Positions 1 to 7,750 of a DNA stretch of 51,011 nt are shown here, piece after piece. How positions within the stretch are numbered: position 1 is the first letter of the stretch; the number at the start of each line of letters is the position of its first letter. This DNA comes from DATAQC01 sp046263055 (lineage in GTDB: Bacteria > Actinomycetota > Acidimicrobiia > Acidimicrobiales > AC-14), in the NCBI GenBank assembly GCA_046263055.1, contig JBHELO010000157.1:1-51011 (forward strand), read 5' to 3'. Position numbers and translations under genes: made by a program. The notes beneath the pieces were generated by a model. That model searched no databases. It was given only the letters and a program-made list of their open reading frames with translations, and had not been told where the DNA came from.

Positions 1-2350
1 CCGGCCCGTCGCCGTCCTCCGACAGCCGGGCGGCCACCAGGATGCGGCTGCCCTCGGGCGAGAACTTCACGGCGTTGTCCATGAGCTCGTCGAGGGACTC
101 CTCCAGGCTCCGGCGGTCGGCGGTCAACTCCGGGAGGCCGCGGGCGACGCGGCGAGTGATGGGGTGGCGCCGGCCCTCGCGGGCCTTCCAGCGCCGCACC
201 ACCGAGTCCACCAGTGGGCGCACGTCGGTGGGCGCCCGGCGCACCGGCTCGTCCTCCACCGCCGCCCCCGAGGCCACCTGGAGCAACCGGCCCACGACCC
301 GCTCGAGGTGGTCGGCGGCGTCGGTGATGGCACCCAGGGCGGCCTCGGCGTCGGCCGGGGGCAGGGTGCCCCGGCGCAGCATCATGGCGTACCCCTTGAT
401 GGGCACCAGGGGGGTGCGCAGCTCGTGGCTGATGTTGGCCAGCAGGTCGGCCTTGGTGCGCTCGGCCTCCCGCTCGGCGCGCATGTCCCGCAGCACCCAG
501 ACGCCACCGCCGTCCCCCGACGGGCCACCCAGGCTGCCGGCCGACAGCGCCACCGGCACGGCCACGCCGTCGGCCCGTCGCACCACCGCCGCCGCGCCCC
601 ACCGCTCGCCCATGGAGCGCGAGAGCCGGGGGGTGAGGTCGGTACCGTCCTCGGCCACCACCTGCACCACGTCGGCGGCCGGCCGCCCCTCGGCGGCCGC
701 CGCCGCCACCCCGAACAGGTCCTCGGCGGCGCCGTTGAAGGTGGTCACCCGCCCCCGTTCGTCCACCGCCACCACCGCCTCGCCCATCCCCCCGACCACC
801 GCCTCCAGCCGTCCCCGCAGGCGCGCCTCCTCGTCCCGGTTCTGGCGCAGCTCGGTGGTGAGCGTCTCGATGGACCCGGCCATGGTGTTGAGGGTGGAGC
901 CCAGCACGCCCAGCTCGTCCTTGCTGGCGACTGTGACCCTGGTGGCGAAGTCACCCCGGCGTACCCCTTCGGCGGCGTCGGTCAGCCGGCGGAGTCCGAC
1001 ACCGATTCGCTCGCCCACGAGGAGGGCGGCCAGAAAGGCGGCCAGGGCGGTGACCAGGGCCACCACGAACAGCGTGCGAAACAGCGACGCCCGGGTGTTG
1101 TCCACCGCGGTGGTGGGCGTGGAGGCCACCACCGCCACCACCGGGGTCCCGTCGCGCGCCCGCACCGCCCGGGCGGCCAGGAACGACCCGCCGGCCACGG
1201 AGGACGCCTCTCCCGACGACGCGGCCAGGGCGGCCCGGCCCACGGCCTGCACGCCGGCGGCCGGCAGGTGGGGCCCGAAGCCGGCCAGCCTGCCTTCGCG
1301 CGCCACGACGGCCAGGCTCACGGTGGGGTCGTTGCGGGCCCGGACGTTCAGGTAGGCGTCGTCGACAGGGATGCCCACGACCACCACGCCGATGGCCTGG
1401 ATGCCCTCGGGCACTGCGGCGATGACGGCCTGGGCCCCCAGGGCCACCGCCTGGCGTCCCACGACGGCGACCGTCCCGCTCTGGCCCTTGTTGGCCATGG
1501 CCTCGGTGACCGCCTCCGAACCGGCCACCACCTCGGCGTCCACGGGCGTGAGGCGGCGGGTCGACACGACGGCCCGCGAGGCGGTGACGTAGAGGACAGG
1601 CTCCCTGGGCAGCAGGTTGTTGGCCACCAGGTTGTCGAGCGCGGCGTCGAGGTCCGGGCTGGGCCCACCCTGGACGGCCAGTGCCTGCAGCAGGCCCAGG
1701 AGCCGGCTCTGGAGGATGCTCCCGACCAGCGCGGCGCTGGTTACCGCCGCCGGCTCGGCCGAGGACCCGACCTCGTCGGCCTCGGTGCGGGCCCGGGCGT
1801 CGGCCTGGCGCAGGGCGTCCTTCTGCACGTTGTTGGAGATCACCGCCGACAGCGCCACCGACACGGCCAGCACCACCAGCAAGAGGGCGGCGGCGGTGCT
1901 CACCGCCACCCGCGCCGGGATCGACCGCCGGGCCGAGCTCACCAGGACCGCGCCCAGGCCCAGGGCGCCGAGGGCCCGGGCGCCGTCCGCCACCGCCGAC
2001 GTCAACCCCGCGCCGGCCGCCACCTCGGCCATGGCCAGGAGGACCAGGGCGCCCCATACCACCCGCCGGGTGGCCCGATCGTCCCCCCAGCCCAGGGTGC
2101 CGACGGCCAGGAGCACGATGCCGGCGCTGCGCACGATGATCACTGGGACGTCGCCCGCCTCGAACAGGAGTGAGCCGTGGAGGAAGGCGGCCGTCGCCAC
2201 CGCCAGGAAGCCGGCGCCCAGGGCGACCCGGGCCTGGCGGCCCACGCCCAAAAGGCGGGGTCGGAGGAGGACGATGGCCGCCCCCGCCACGGCCACGAGG
2301 AAGGTGGCGAACTCGGCCGAGAACCGCAGGACGGCGGCGGAGCTGGTCAC
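1..2350 (-). CDS. Sensor histidine kinase, C-terminus cut off by the window edge
   Basis: Transmembrane sensor kinase read to residue 783, with no stop before the window edge. Residues 1-130 are several hydrophobic helices (MASE-like). Another membrane helix lies near 140-165, a predicted extracytoplasmic sensor (CACHE-like, inferred) at about 170-400, and a helix near 405-430. HAMP follows (ELGVLGSTLNTM), then a PAS domain at about 490-600. The HisKA H-box ISHELRTPL has phospho-acceptor His642, and the N-box DELMDNAVKF starts the ATPase domain. The GTG start at 2350 is the first plausible one; GTG at 2365 is also in frame. A possible 50-codon ORF (2347-2496) would overlap this start by GTGA. 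The response regulator, if linked, lies outside the window. Confidence 0.85.
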   Translation of the reverse strand, partial: MTSSAAVLRFSAEFATFLVAVAGAAIVLLRPRLLGVGRQARVALGAGFLAVATAAFLHGSLLFEAGDVPVIIVRSAGIVLLAVGTLGWGDDRATRRVVWGALVLLAMAEVAAGAGLTSAVADGARALGALGLGAVLVSSARRSIPARVAVSTAAALLLVVLAVSVALSAVISNNVQKDALRQADARARTEADEVGSSAEPAAVTSAALVGSILQSRLLGLLQALAVQGGPSPDLDAALDNLVANNLLPREPVLYVTASRAVVSTRRLTPVDAEVVAGSEAVTEAMANKGQSGTVAVVGRQAVALGAQAVIAAVPEGIQAIGVVVVGIPVDDAYLNVRARNDPTVSLAVVAREGRLAGFGPHLPAAGVQAVGRAALAASSGEASSVAGGSFLAARAVRARDGTPVVAVVASTPTTAVDNTRASLFRTLFVVALVTALAAFLAALLVGERIGVGLRRLTDAAEGVRRGDFATRVTVASKDELGVLGSTLNTMAGSIETLTTELRQNRDEEARLRGRLEAVVGGMGEAVVAVDERGRVTTFNGAAEDLFGVAAAAAEGRPAADVVQVVAEDGTDLTPRLSRSMGERWGAAAVVRRADGVAVPVALSAGSLGGPSGDGGGVWVLRDMRAEREAERTKADLLANISHELRTPLVPIKGYAMMLRRGTLPPADAEAALGAITDAADHLERVVGRLLQVASGAAVEDEPVRRAPTDVRPLVDSVVRRWKAREGRRHPITRRVARGLPELTADRRSLEESLDELMDNAVKFSPEGSRILVAARLSEDGDGP

Positions 2351-2531
2351 CGGTCCGGCGCCCACCGGCGGCGCCGGGCACCGGGAAGGCCGCCGACCAG
2401 GACACCCGGGCCGGCCCCCCCGCCGCCACCTCCGTCAGCCGGGGACGCCCCGACCGGCCATCGCCTCCCGCACGCGTCCGCTCTTAGGTGGCTCATGGAT
2501 TGCGCAGGGGTCTTCTCTCGGGCCCACGCCG

Positions 2532-2553
2532 GGGCCCACAACGTCGTGGGCCC
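2532..2553 (-). terminator. Hairpin after the PDZ/Lon gene
   Basis: An 8-bp perfect inverted repeat (GGGCCCAC / GTGGGCCC) with a 6-nt loop starts about 14 nt past the stop of the minus-strand protease gene at 2567. There is no U-tract, as is usual in high-GC actinobacteria. The function is inferred from position. Confidence 0.5.
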
Positions 2554-2566
2554 GATGGTACCCCTG

Positions 2567-3730
2567 TCAGCTGGCGCCGCCCCCGGCCTGAGCGAACGAT
2601 GCGGCATTGCTCCCGGGGAGCCCGCCCAAGGCCCGCAGGGCGTCGTCATAGCTGCCGATGGCCACCACCCGGAGCCTGCCGCCGGCGTGGGCCTTCGCCT
2701 CCGCGTAGTTGTCCTTGGGGACGAGGAACATGGTCGCGCCCGCCCGCTCCACGGCCACCACCTTCTGGGCCACGCCGCCGATGGGAGCCACGCTGCCGTC
2801 GGCGGCCAGCTCGCCGGTGGCCGCGACCTTGACGCCCCCGGTCAGCTCGCCGGGCGTGAGAACGTCGAGGAGGGCCAACGAGTAGGCCAGCCCCGCCGAC
2901 GGCCCCTCGACGTTGCCCGAGTCGATGGTGACGCCGAAGGGCAGCTTCAACTTGGTCGTGAGCAGCACGCCGAGCAGCGGCTGGCCGGTGCCGTCGGCGC
3001 CCAGGGTGACGGTCATGTCGGCGGCCGGCGCGGTGCCCCGCACGATGCTCAGGCGGATCCCGTCGCCCGTCTTGTGCTTCTGGATGAGAGGCCGCACGTC
3101 GGCCGGCCCGGTCACCGGGGTGCCGTCCACGGCCACGATCACGTCGTCGGCCTTCAGGGAGGCGGAGGCGGGCAGCCCGCTCTGCACCGACACGATCTGG
3201 GCGCCACCGCCCAGCTCCGTGTAGCCCAGGTGCCGGAGGGCGACGGCCTCGGCCGCCGCCTTGGAGTCGGCCATGGCGGCCACGTTCTCCTGGTGGAACT
3301 GAGCCTCAGGCTGGTTGCCGGTGACGTCCTTCTCCTTCAACACGTCGACGTTGGGGTCCAGCCAGCCGGCCAGCGCCTCCCACACATCCACGCGGTCGCG
3401 CACCGACACCGTCGTGAACAGGACGCGTCCCGCAGCCGGATACGTGGGGTGGTCCTTCACCGCGATCAGGTCGTCGACCCGGCGAGCCGAGCCGGGGGCG
3501 ATCGTGTCGTAGGGGATGCGGATCAACAGCCCGGCCACCGCCGCCACCACCACCACCGAGGCGACGGCCGCCACCGCCACCGGCCACCGCCGCCTGCGGC
3601 TCGGGCCGCCGATGCGGTCGGCGGGATCGGGCGGCGCGGGCGCGGGGGGCGCGGCGGTGGCCGACTGCGTCGGCCAGCCGTAGTCGGGCGGGGAGGCGGT
3701 ACCCGGCGCCTGGGAGGCGCCCGGTAGCAT
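2567..3730 (-). CDS. PDZ domain plus Lon-type serine protease, membrane anchored (YlbL/SepM-like)
   Basis: A 387-residue secreted protease. It has a proline-rich cytoplasmic N-terminus, one membrane helix at about 50-75 (VAVAAVASVVVVAAVAGLL), a PDZ domain at about 175-245, and a C-terminal S16 domain. The catalytic dyad is Ser278 (GPSAGLAYS) and Lys323 (IGGVAQKVVAV); their 45-residue spacing matches the Lon family. Family members are extracytoplasmic processing proteases. The start is ATG 3730 or GTG 3748, the latter preceded by AGGA. It is divergent from the membrane protein at 3741, whose start would overlap the longer form. Confidence 0.9.
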   Translation of the reverse strand: MLPGASQAPGTASPPDYGWPTQSATAAPPAPAPPDPADRIGGPSRRRRWPVAVAAVASVVVVAAVAGLLIRIPYDTIAPGSARRVDDLIAVKDHPTYPAAGRVLFTTVSVRDRVDVWEALAGWLDPNVDVLKEKDVTGNQPEAQFHQENVAAMADSKAAAEAVALRHLGYTELGGGAQIVSVQSGLPASASLKADDVIVAVDGTPVTGPADVRPLIQKHKTGDGIRLSIVRGTAPAADMTVTLGADGTGQPLLGVLLTTKLKLPFGVTIDSGNVEGPSAGLAYSLALLDVLTPGELTGGVKVAATGELAADGSVAPIGGVAQKVVAVERAGATMFLVPKDNYAEAKAHAGGRLRVVAIGSYDDALRALGGLPGSNAASFAQAGGGAS

Positions 3731-3740
3731 CGGGTCGGTC

Positions 3741-4241
3741 GTGTCCACGTTCCTGGTGTGCGTCGTGGTGGTCGCGGCGGCCACCGTGCTCGTCGTCAGG
3801 ATCGCCCTGAGCGACCCCGACCAGCCTGCCACGCCCGGTTGGCGTACCCGCCGCGGGCCGGAGCGGGTGGACGGTAGGCCACCGCTCGCCGCCGCCTCCG
3901 CCGACCAGCCGGTGGCCGAGGTCCCGAGGGGTGACACCGGGATCCCGGTGGACGTCGGCGTCGGTGACCACGAGGGGGGCGTCCCCGACGACGGGGAGGC
4001 GTTCCGGCCGGGCCTCGGGCCTGGGGACGGCTCCCGGCGTCCGCGCCCGGTCCCCACCGCCCGCCGCCGGAGGCCCCCGGCCCGCCGCCGGGCCCCGCGC
4101 ATGGGAGCGGGGGTGTGGGTGCGGGTGCGGTCGGCCCTCGCCCTGGTCGTCCTGGTGGCCTTCGTCGGCGGGCTGGTGGCCATGGCCGTCGGGATGGGGC
4201 TGGCCCTGGCCGCCCGGGCCCTGCGCCACGCCGTGGGCTGA
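3741..4241 (+). CDS. Hypothetical two-helix membrane protein
   Basis: 166 residues of unrecognised family. A hydrophobic helix lies at residues 3-22 (FLVCVVVVAAATVLVVRIAL), followed by a long acidic/proline-rich then Arg-rich linker and a second helix near 130-155. The layout suggests both ends in the membrane with a disordered middle. TAGCAT at 3725-3730 is a possible -10 for a nearly leaderless GTG start. The gene is divergent from the PDZ/Lon protease and about 60 bp from the convergent sortase stop. Hydrophobic segments in frame and a clean stop support coding. Confidence 0.55.
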   Translation: MSTFLVCVVVVAAATVLVVRIALSDPDQPATPGWRTRRGPERVDGRPPLAAASADQPVAEVPRGDTGIPVDVGVGDHEGGVPDDGEAFRPGLGPGDGSRRPRPVPTARRRRPPARRRAPRMGAGVWVRVRSALALVVLVAFVGGLVAMAVGMGLALAARALRHAVG

Positions 4242-4303
4242 TGGGCCCCGGCCCGCCTCCGGGGGCCCGGCCGCCGGGTCCGGGGCATCCCCGAGCCGCC
4301 GGC

Positions 4304-4942
4304 TCAGGTCGTGGCCAGCGCCATCTGCACCACGTAGCGGTACTCGGCCGAGCCCGGCGGGTGGCACGCGTAGAGGGTGGCGGTGGGCGCCTGCGTCTGG
4401 TCGGCGATCCAGGTGTCGGACGGCTTCACCACCAGGTTCCCGGTGACGCGGTAGGTCGTGCGGGTGCCGTTGACGGTGAAGATCACCTCGTCGCCGGCCA
4501 CCAGCTCGTCGAGGTGACGGAACGGGTGGTCGTGGGTCACCCGGTGCCCGGCGAACACCGCGTTGCCGGGCTGGCCGGGCATGGCCGACCCCGGCCAGTG
4601 GCTCGGCCCCAGGTCGATGTTGTGCAGGGTCACGCCGTCGTAGATGGGGTGCACCAGCCCGATCTTGGGGATCTCCATGGTGCCGATGCGCACCACCGGC
4701 TCCGGGGCGTAGGGGTCGTCGGGGATGGCGATGGGCTGGGGCAGCGGGATGGTGGTGGAGGTGAGACCGGGGCCGGCCAGGATCGTCTTGGGCAGCGGCG
4801 GTGTGGCCAGGGCCACCCTGGCGGGCGCCGACCGCCCGCCGCACCCGGCCGCCACCACGACCACCGCCCCCACCAGCGGCGGCACCCAGGAGCGGGCGGG
4901 GGACGGCCGGGCCCGCTCCTTCCGCCCGGCGCTGGCGAACAC
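4304..4942 (-). CDS. Class E-like sortase
   Basis: A 212-residue cysteine transpeptidase that would attach LPXTG/LAXTG-type proteins to the cell wall. The N-terminal hydrophobic segment (LVGAVVVVAAGC) is a signal anchor; its Cys makes a weak lipobox. The sortase fold begins at about residue 75. Catalytic residues are visible: His in VFAGHRVTH, Cys193 in TLYACHPPG and Arg in EYRYVV. The GTG start at 4942 was chosen because CACCAT lies 12 nt upstream, matching the leaderless pattern in this window. No sortase substrate was recognised nearby, so it probably acts as a housekeeping enzyme. Confidence 0.88.
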   Translation of the reverse strand: MFASAGRKERARPSPARSWVPPLVGAVVVVAAGCGGRSAPARVALATPPLPKTILAGPGLTSTTIPLPQPIAIPDDPYAPEPVVRIGTMEIPKIGLVHPIYDGVTLHNIDLGPSHWPGSAMPGQPGNAVFAGHRVTHDHPFRHLDELVAGDEVIFTVNGTRTTYRVTGNLVVKPSDTWIADQTQAPTATLYACHPPGSAEYRYVVQMALATT

Positions 4943-4948
4943 GTCGCC

Positions 4949-4954
4949 ATGGTG
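4949..4954 (-). promoter_or_regulatory. Candidate -10 of sortase gene (CACCAT)
   Basis: An NANNNT hexamer whose 5' base is 12 nt before GTG 4942; it implies a leaderless mRNA. Confidence 0.3.
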
Positions 4955-5090
4955 GCACGACGACCGTCGCCGAGGAAGGCGCCCGGGCGCCGCCCCGAGA
5001 CCGGCTCGCCCGGTGGCTGAGACCGGCGCGGCGGCGGACGGCGGCGGCGGCCCGGCGGCGGCCCATGGGGGGCGGGAGCCGAGTACGGGC

Positions 5091-5708
5091 GTGGCCGGCG
5101 ATGAGGGGGCGGGTGATCTTCGGGCGGCCGGCCGGCGGCGGGCCGCCGCCCTGGCCGGCCACGCCGGCGACCACGCAACCGCGGGCGCCCTCCTGGGCGA
5201 CCCCGCTCCTGCGGTGCGGGCCACCGCCCTGGCCGCCCTGGCCCGCACGGGGGCGGCCGGTGCCGCCGACGTGGCCGCCGCCCTCGCCGACCCCGACGCC
5301 GGCGTCCGTCGCCGGGCGTGCGAGGTGGCGGTGCCGTTCCTGGCCGTCGACCTCCTCCCGCTCCTGGCGGATGACGATCCGACCGTGGTGGAGGTGGCGG
5401 CCTGGGCCCTGGGCGAGCGGGAGGCGGGGGCTGCCGGTGCCGTCGATGCCCTGGCCGCGGTGGCCGCCGGCCACCGTGACGCCCTGTGCCGGGAGGCGGC
5501 GGTGGCCGCCCTCGGCGCCATCGGCGACGCACGGGGCCTTCCCGCCATCCTCGCCGCCACCACCGACAAGGCCACCGTCCGCCGCCGCGCCATCCTCGCC
5601 CTCGCCCCCTTCTCGGACCCGGATGTGGACGCCGCCCTGGACGCCGCTCTCTCCGACCGCGACTGGCAGGTCCGCCAGGCGGCAGAAGACCTGACCGGCA
5701 GACGCTGA
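5091..5708 (+). CDS. HEAT-repeat protein
   Basis: About 205 residues of alpha-solenoid repeats, each with an A-L-G-D-P-A-V-R-type core, for example GDPAPAVRATALAAL, ADPDAGVRRRACEVA and ADDDPTVVEVAAWAL. Such proteins usually scaffold protein contacts or act like PBS-lyase HEAT proteins; no partner can be named. The start is uncertain: GTG 5091 is used, and GTG 5013 is in frame, but the sequence between is low-complexity. The last codons and stop are supplied by the first copies of a 14-bp tandem repeat. It is divergent from sortase and converges on mreB. Confidence 0.7.
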   Translation: MAGDEGAGDLRAAGRRRAAALAGHAGDHATAGALLGDPAPAVRATALAALARTGAAGAADVAAALADPDAGVRRRACEVAVPFLAVDLLPLLADDDPTVVEVAAWALGEREAGAAGAVDALAAVAAGHRDALCREAAVAALGAIGDARGLPAILAATTDKATVRRRAILALAPFSDPDVDAALDAALSDRDWQVRQAAEDLTGRR

Positions 5709-5789
5709 CCGGCAGACGCTGACCGGCAGACGCTGACCGGCAGGCGCCGACCTCGCAGGCGCCGACCGGCAGGCGCCGACCGGCAGGTG
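5691..5789. repeat. 14-bp tandem repeat at the 3' end of the HEAT gene
   Basis: About seven copies of CTGACCGGCAGACG. The first three are identical; later ones drift to CTGACCGGCAGGCG and CCGACCGGCAGGCG, and one copy is 15 bp. The first copies encode the last residues and the TGA stop of the HEAT gene. Because 14 is not a multiple of 3, successive TGA triplets fall in all three forward frames. Confidence 0.9.
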
Positions 5790-5835
5790 CTGACGGCCCG
5801 GGGGGGGCCGGCGGGCGACTGCTGGAGGCGGCGAC

Positions 5836-6840
5836 CTAGCGTTCGGCGCCCATGAAGAGGACCTTCAGGGACTCGAACGCCTCCAGGCACTTGCCGGCAC
5901 CCAGCACCACGCACTCGAGGGGGGCGTCCACCAGGTGGACAGGCAGGGCCGTCTCCTCGGCCAGGCGCTGGTCCAGGCCCCGCAGCAAGCCCCCGCCGCC
6001 CACCAGATGGATTCCCTGGATGATGAGGTCCTGGGCCAGCTCGGGCGGGGCGAACCCCAGGCAGTTGATCACCGAGTCGACGATGGCCCGCACCTGCTCG
6101 TCGATGGCATCGCGCACCTCCTCGGGCGAGAGGATGGCCGTCTTGGGGAGCCCGGACATGAGGTCCCGGCCCCGCACCTCGGCCTTGACGTCGTCGTTGA
6201 CCGGGTAGGCGGAGCCGATGGCGAGCTTGATCTCCTCGGCCGTGCGCTCGCCGATGGCCATGCCGTACTCGCGCCGCACGTAGGCCTGGAGGGAGGCGTC
6301 GATGTCGAACGACCCGACGCGGATGGCCTGGAGGGCGACGATGCCGCCGAGGGAGATCATGGCCGTCTCGGTGGTGCCCCCGCCGATGTCCACCACCATG
6401 TTGCCGAGTGGTTCGTGGATGGGAAGCCCGGCGCCGATGGCGGCGGCCATGGGCTGGGCCACCAGCTGGGCGTCGGCCGCCCCTGCCTGGCGGGCCGCCT
6501 CCTTCACCGCCCGGCGCTCGACCTCGGTGATGGCCGACGGCACGCACAACAGCACCCGCGGGCGCTGGAACCGCGAGAGCCCGGCCCGCTGGAGGAGCAG
6601 GCGGATCATGCGCTGGGTGATGTCGAAGTCGGTGATGGCGCCCTTGCGCAGCGGGCGCACGGCCTGGATGTAACCGGGGGTCCGGCCGATCATGTGCCAT
6701 GCCTGCTGGCCCATGGCCAGCACGTCGTTGGTCTGGACGTTGAGCGCGATGACGGTGGGCTCGTTGAGCACGATCCCCCGGCTCTTGGCGTAGACGAGGG
6801 TGTTGGCCGTGCCCAGGTCGATGGCCAGGTCCCTAGCCAG
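5836..6840 (-). CDS. mreB: Rod-shape determining protein MreB
   Basis: A 334-residue actin homologue, the usual MreB length, which polymerises under the membrane to guide lateral wall synthesis. Phosphate-1 motif DLGTANT lies near residue 9, phosphate-2 motif VVDIGGGTTE near 160, and the adenosine motif LVGGGGLLRGL near the end. The only in-frame start that keeps DLGTANT is CTG at 6840, giving M-A-R-D-L-A-I-D; the next is GTG 6771, which would remove the nucleotide-binding loop. The CTG overlaps the upstream stop by 8 bp (CTGGCTAG). mreC, mreD and rodA are not adjacent. Confidence 0.93.
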   Translation of the reverse strand: MARDLAIDLGTANTLVYAKSRGIVLNEPTVIALNVQTNDVLAMGQQAWHMIGRTPGYIQAVRPLRKGAITDFDITQRMIRLLLQRAGLSRFQRPRVLLCVPSAITEVERRAVKEAARQAGAADAQLVAQPMAAAIGAGLPIHEPLGNMVVDIGGGTTETAMISLGGIVALQAIRVGSFDIDASLQAYVRREYGMAIGERTAEEIKLAIGSAYPVNDDVKAEVRGRDLMSGLPKTAILSPEEVRDAIDEQVRAIVDSVINCLGFAPPELAQDLIIQGIHLVGGGGLLRGLDQRLAEETALPVHLVDAPLECVVLGAGKCLEAFESLKVLFMGAER

Positions 6841-7030
6841 CGCGCCTGCCCCTGGGTCGTGGCGACCGGTCCGCCGGGCCGCCGTCTGGGGGGGCGAGGG
6901 CGTCCAGCTCGCGGCTGAACTCCCGGATGCTGTGCTCCATGGACCTCGGCCGGCGGGTGCGCAGCCACAGCACCAGGCATCCCACCAGGCTGATGACCAC
7001 GGCGACGCCGAGGTAGGCGAGATTGCTCAT
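6833..7030 (-). CDS. Small single-pass membrane protein
   Basis: 65 residues of unrecognised family. One N-terminal membrane helix (LGVAVVISLVGCLVLWL) is followed by Arg-rich residues and a soluble tail with an acidic helix (MEHSIREFSRELDAL). It starts at an ATGA overlap with moaE and ends in the CTGGCTAG overlap with mreB, so it is translationally coupled on both sides. The position directly before mreB suggests a membrane role in morphogenesis, but this is inference only. Confidence 0.7.
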   Translation of the reverse strand: MSNLAYLGVAVVISLVGCLVLWLRTRRPRSMEHSIREFSRELDALAPPDGGPADRSPRPRGRRAG

Positions 7031-7653
7031 GAGGCCTCGACCTCCGGCGCGTCGGTCGCCGGGACCTCGGCCAGCGGGAAGGCGCACGCCGACCAGTCCT
7101 CCCCGCCCTCCCAGGTCTCCCGCTTCCAGATGGGAACGGTGGCCTTGAGGGTGTCGATGCAGAACCGGGCGGCGGCGAAGGCCTCGTGGCGGTGGGGGGA
7201 GGAGGCCACCACCACCACCGACGTCTCCCCGACAGCCAGGCGGCCGCTGCGGTGCAGGAGGGCGAGGCGGCCGGTGGTCGGCCAGCGCCGCCGGGCCTCT
7301 GCGGCGATGGCCGCCAGCCGGGGCACCACCTCGGCGTCATAGGCCTCGTACTCCAGGGCGGTCACGCCCGGCCGCCCGGGGGCGTTGTCGCGGACCGTGC
7401 CCGAGAAGAGGACGACGGCGCCACAGTCCGGGCGCGAAGCCCAGGCCAGGGCGTCGGTCACCGGCAGCGGGTCGGTGCCCAGCCCCAGCCAGTCCCGGCT
7501 CGGCGGCCCGGCCGGCACCGGCCCGAGCACCGGCCCGACGGCGGGAGCCGCCACCGGCCCGACTGCGGGAGCGCGCACCGACGGGACGGGCGCGGCGGGC
7601 GGCGCCGGCGAACGGCCGTGGAACCCCGACGCCTCCGGAGATCCTGTGGACAC
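7027..7653 (-). CDS. moaE: Molybdopterin synthase catalytic subunit MoaE
   Basis: 208 residues; the usual MoaE is about 140-150, the excess being an N-terminal Pro/Ala/Val repeat tail (APAVGPV-type) of about 60 residues. MoaE converts precursor Z to molybdopterin with thiocarboxylated MoaD. Visible family motifs are GAVVLFSGTVRDN, ALEYEAYD, HRHEAF and PIWKRE, whose Lys is the active-site lysine. The GTG start has TACGAT about 14 nt upstream. It is first gene of an overlapping operon with the small membrane protein and mreB. No moaD or other moa gene is in the window. Confidence 0.92.
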   Translation of the reverse strand: MSTGSPEASGFHGRSPAPPAAPVPSVRAPAVGPVAAPAVGPVLGPVPAGPPSRDWLGLGTDPLPVTDALAWASRPDCGAVVLFSGTVRDNAPGRPGVTALEYEAYDAEVVPRLAAIAAEARRRWPTTGRLALLHRSGRLAVGETSVVVVASSPHRHEAFAAARFCIDTLKATVPIWKRETWEGGEDWSACAFPLAEVPATDAPEVEAS

Positions 7654-7737
7654 GGCCTCCGATCGTACCGGGAAGGCCGCCCAAGCTCCCGCGACCGGAA
7701 CCGGGCGTCCTGCAGGGGAATTCGCCGACCCCGCCGG

Positions 7738-7743
7738 TACCCT
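7738..7743 (+). promoter_or_regulatory. -10 of htrA-like gene (TACCCT)
   Basis: TACCCT with its first base 13 nt before ATG 7751; the mRNA would be leaderless. Confidence 0.5.
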
Positions 7744-7750
7744 ACGGCGG

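Noticed and set aside
164..2173. 669-codon plus-strand ORF
   Set aside because: Antisense shadow of the histidine kinase, whose minus-strand frame has full HAMP, PAS and HisKA motifs; the plus translation is Gly/His/Arg-rich with no domain.
2347..2496. 50-codon ORF whose stop overlaps the kinase GTG (GTGA)
   Set aside because: The overlap resembles real operon junctions here, but the peptide is mostly Gly/Arg low complexity and has no promoter; left as unproven.
5691..5789. CRISPR array
   Set aside because: Head-to-tail 14-bp units without spacers and no cas genes.
4304..6700. 798-codon minus-strand ORF extending sortase upstream
   Set aside because: The extra part is an alternative frame of mreB and antisense of the HEAT gene; only the last 212 codons have sortase motifs.
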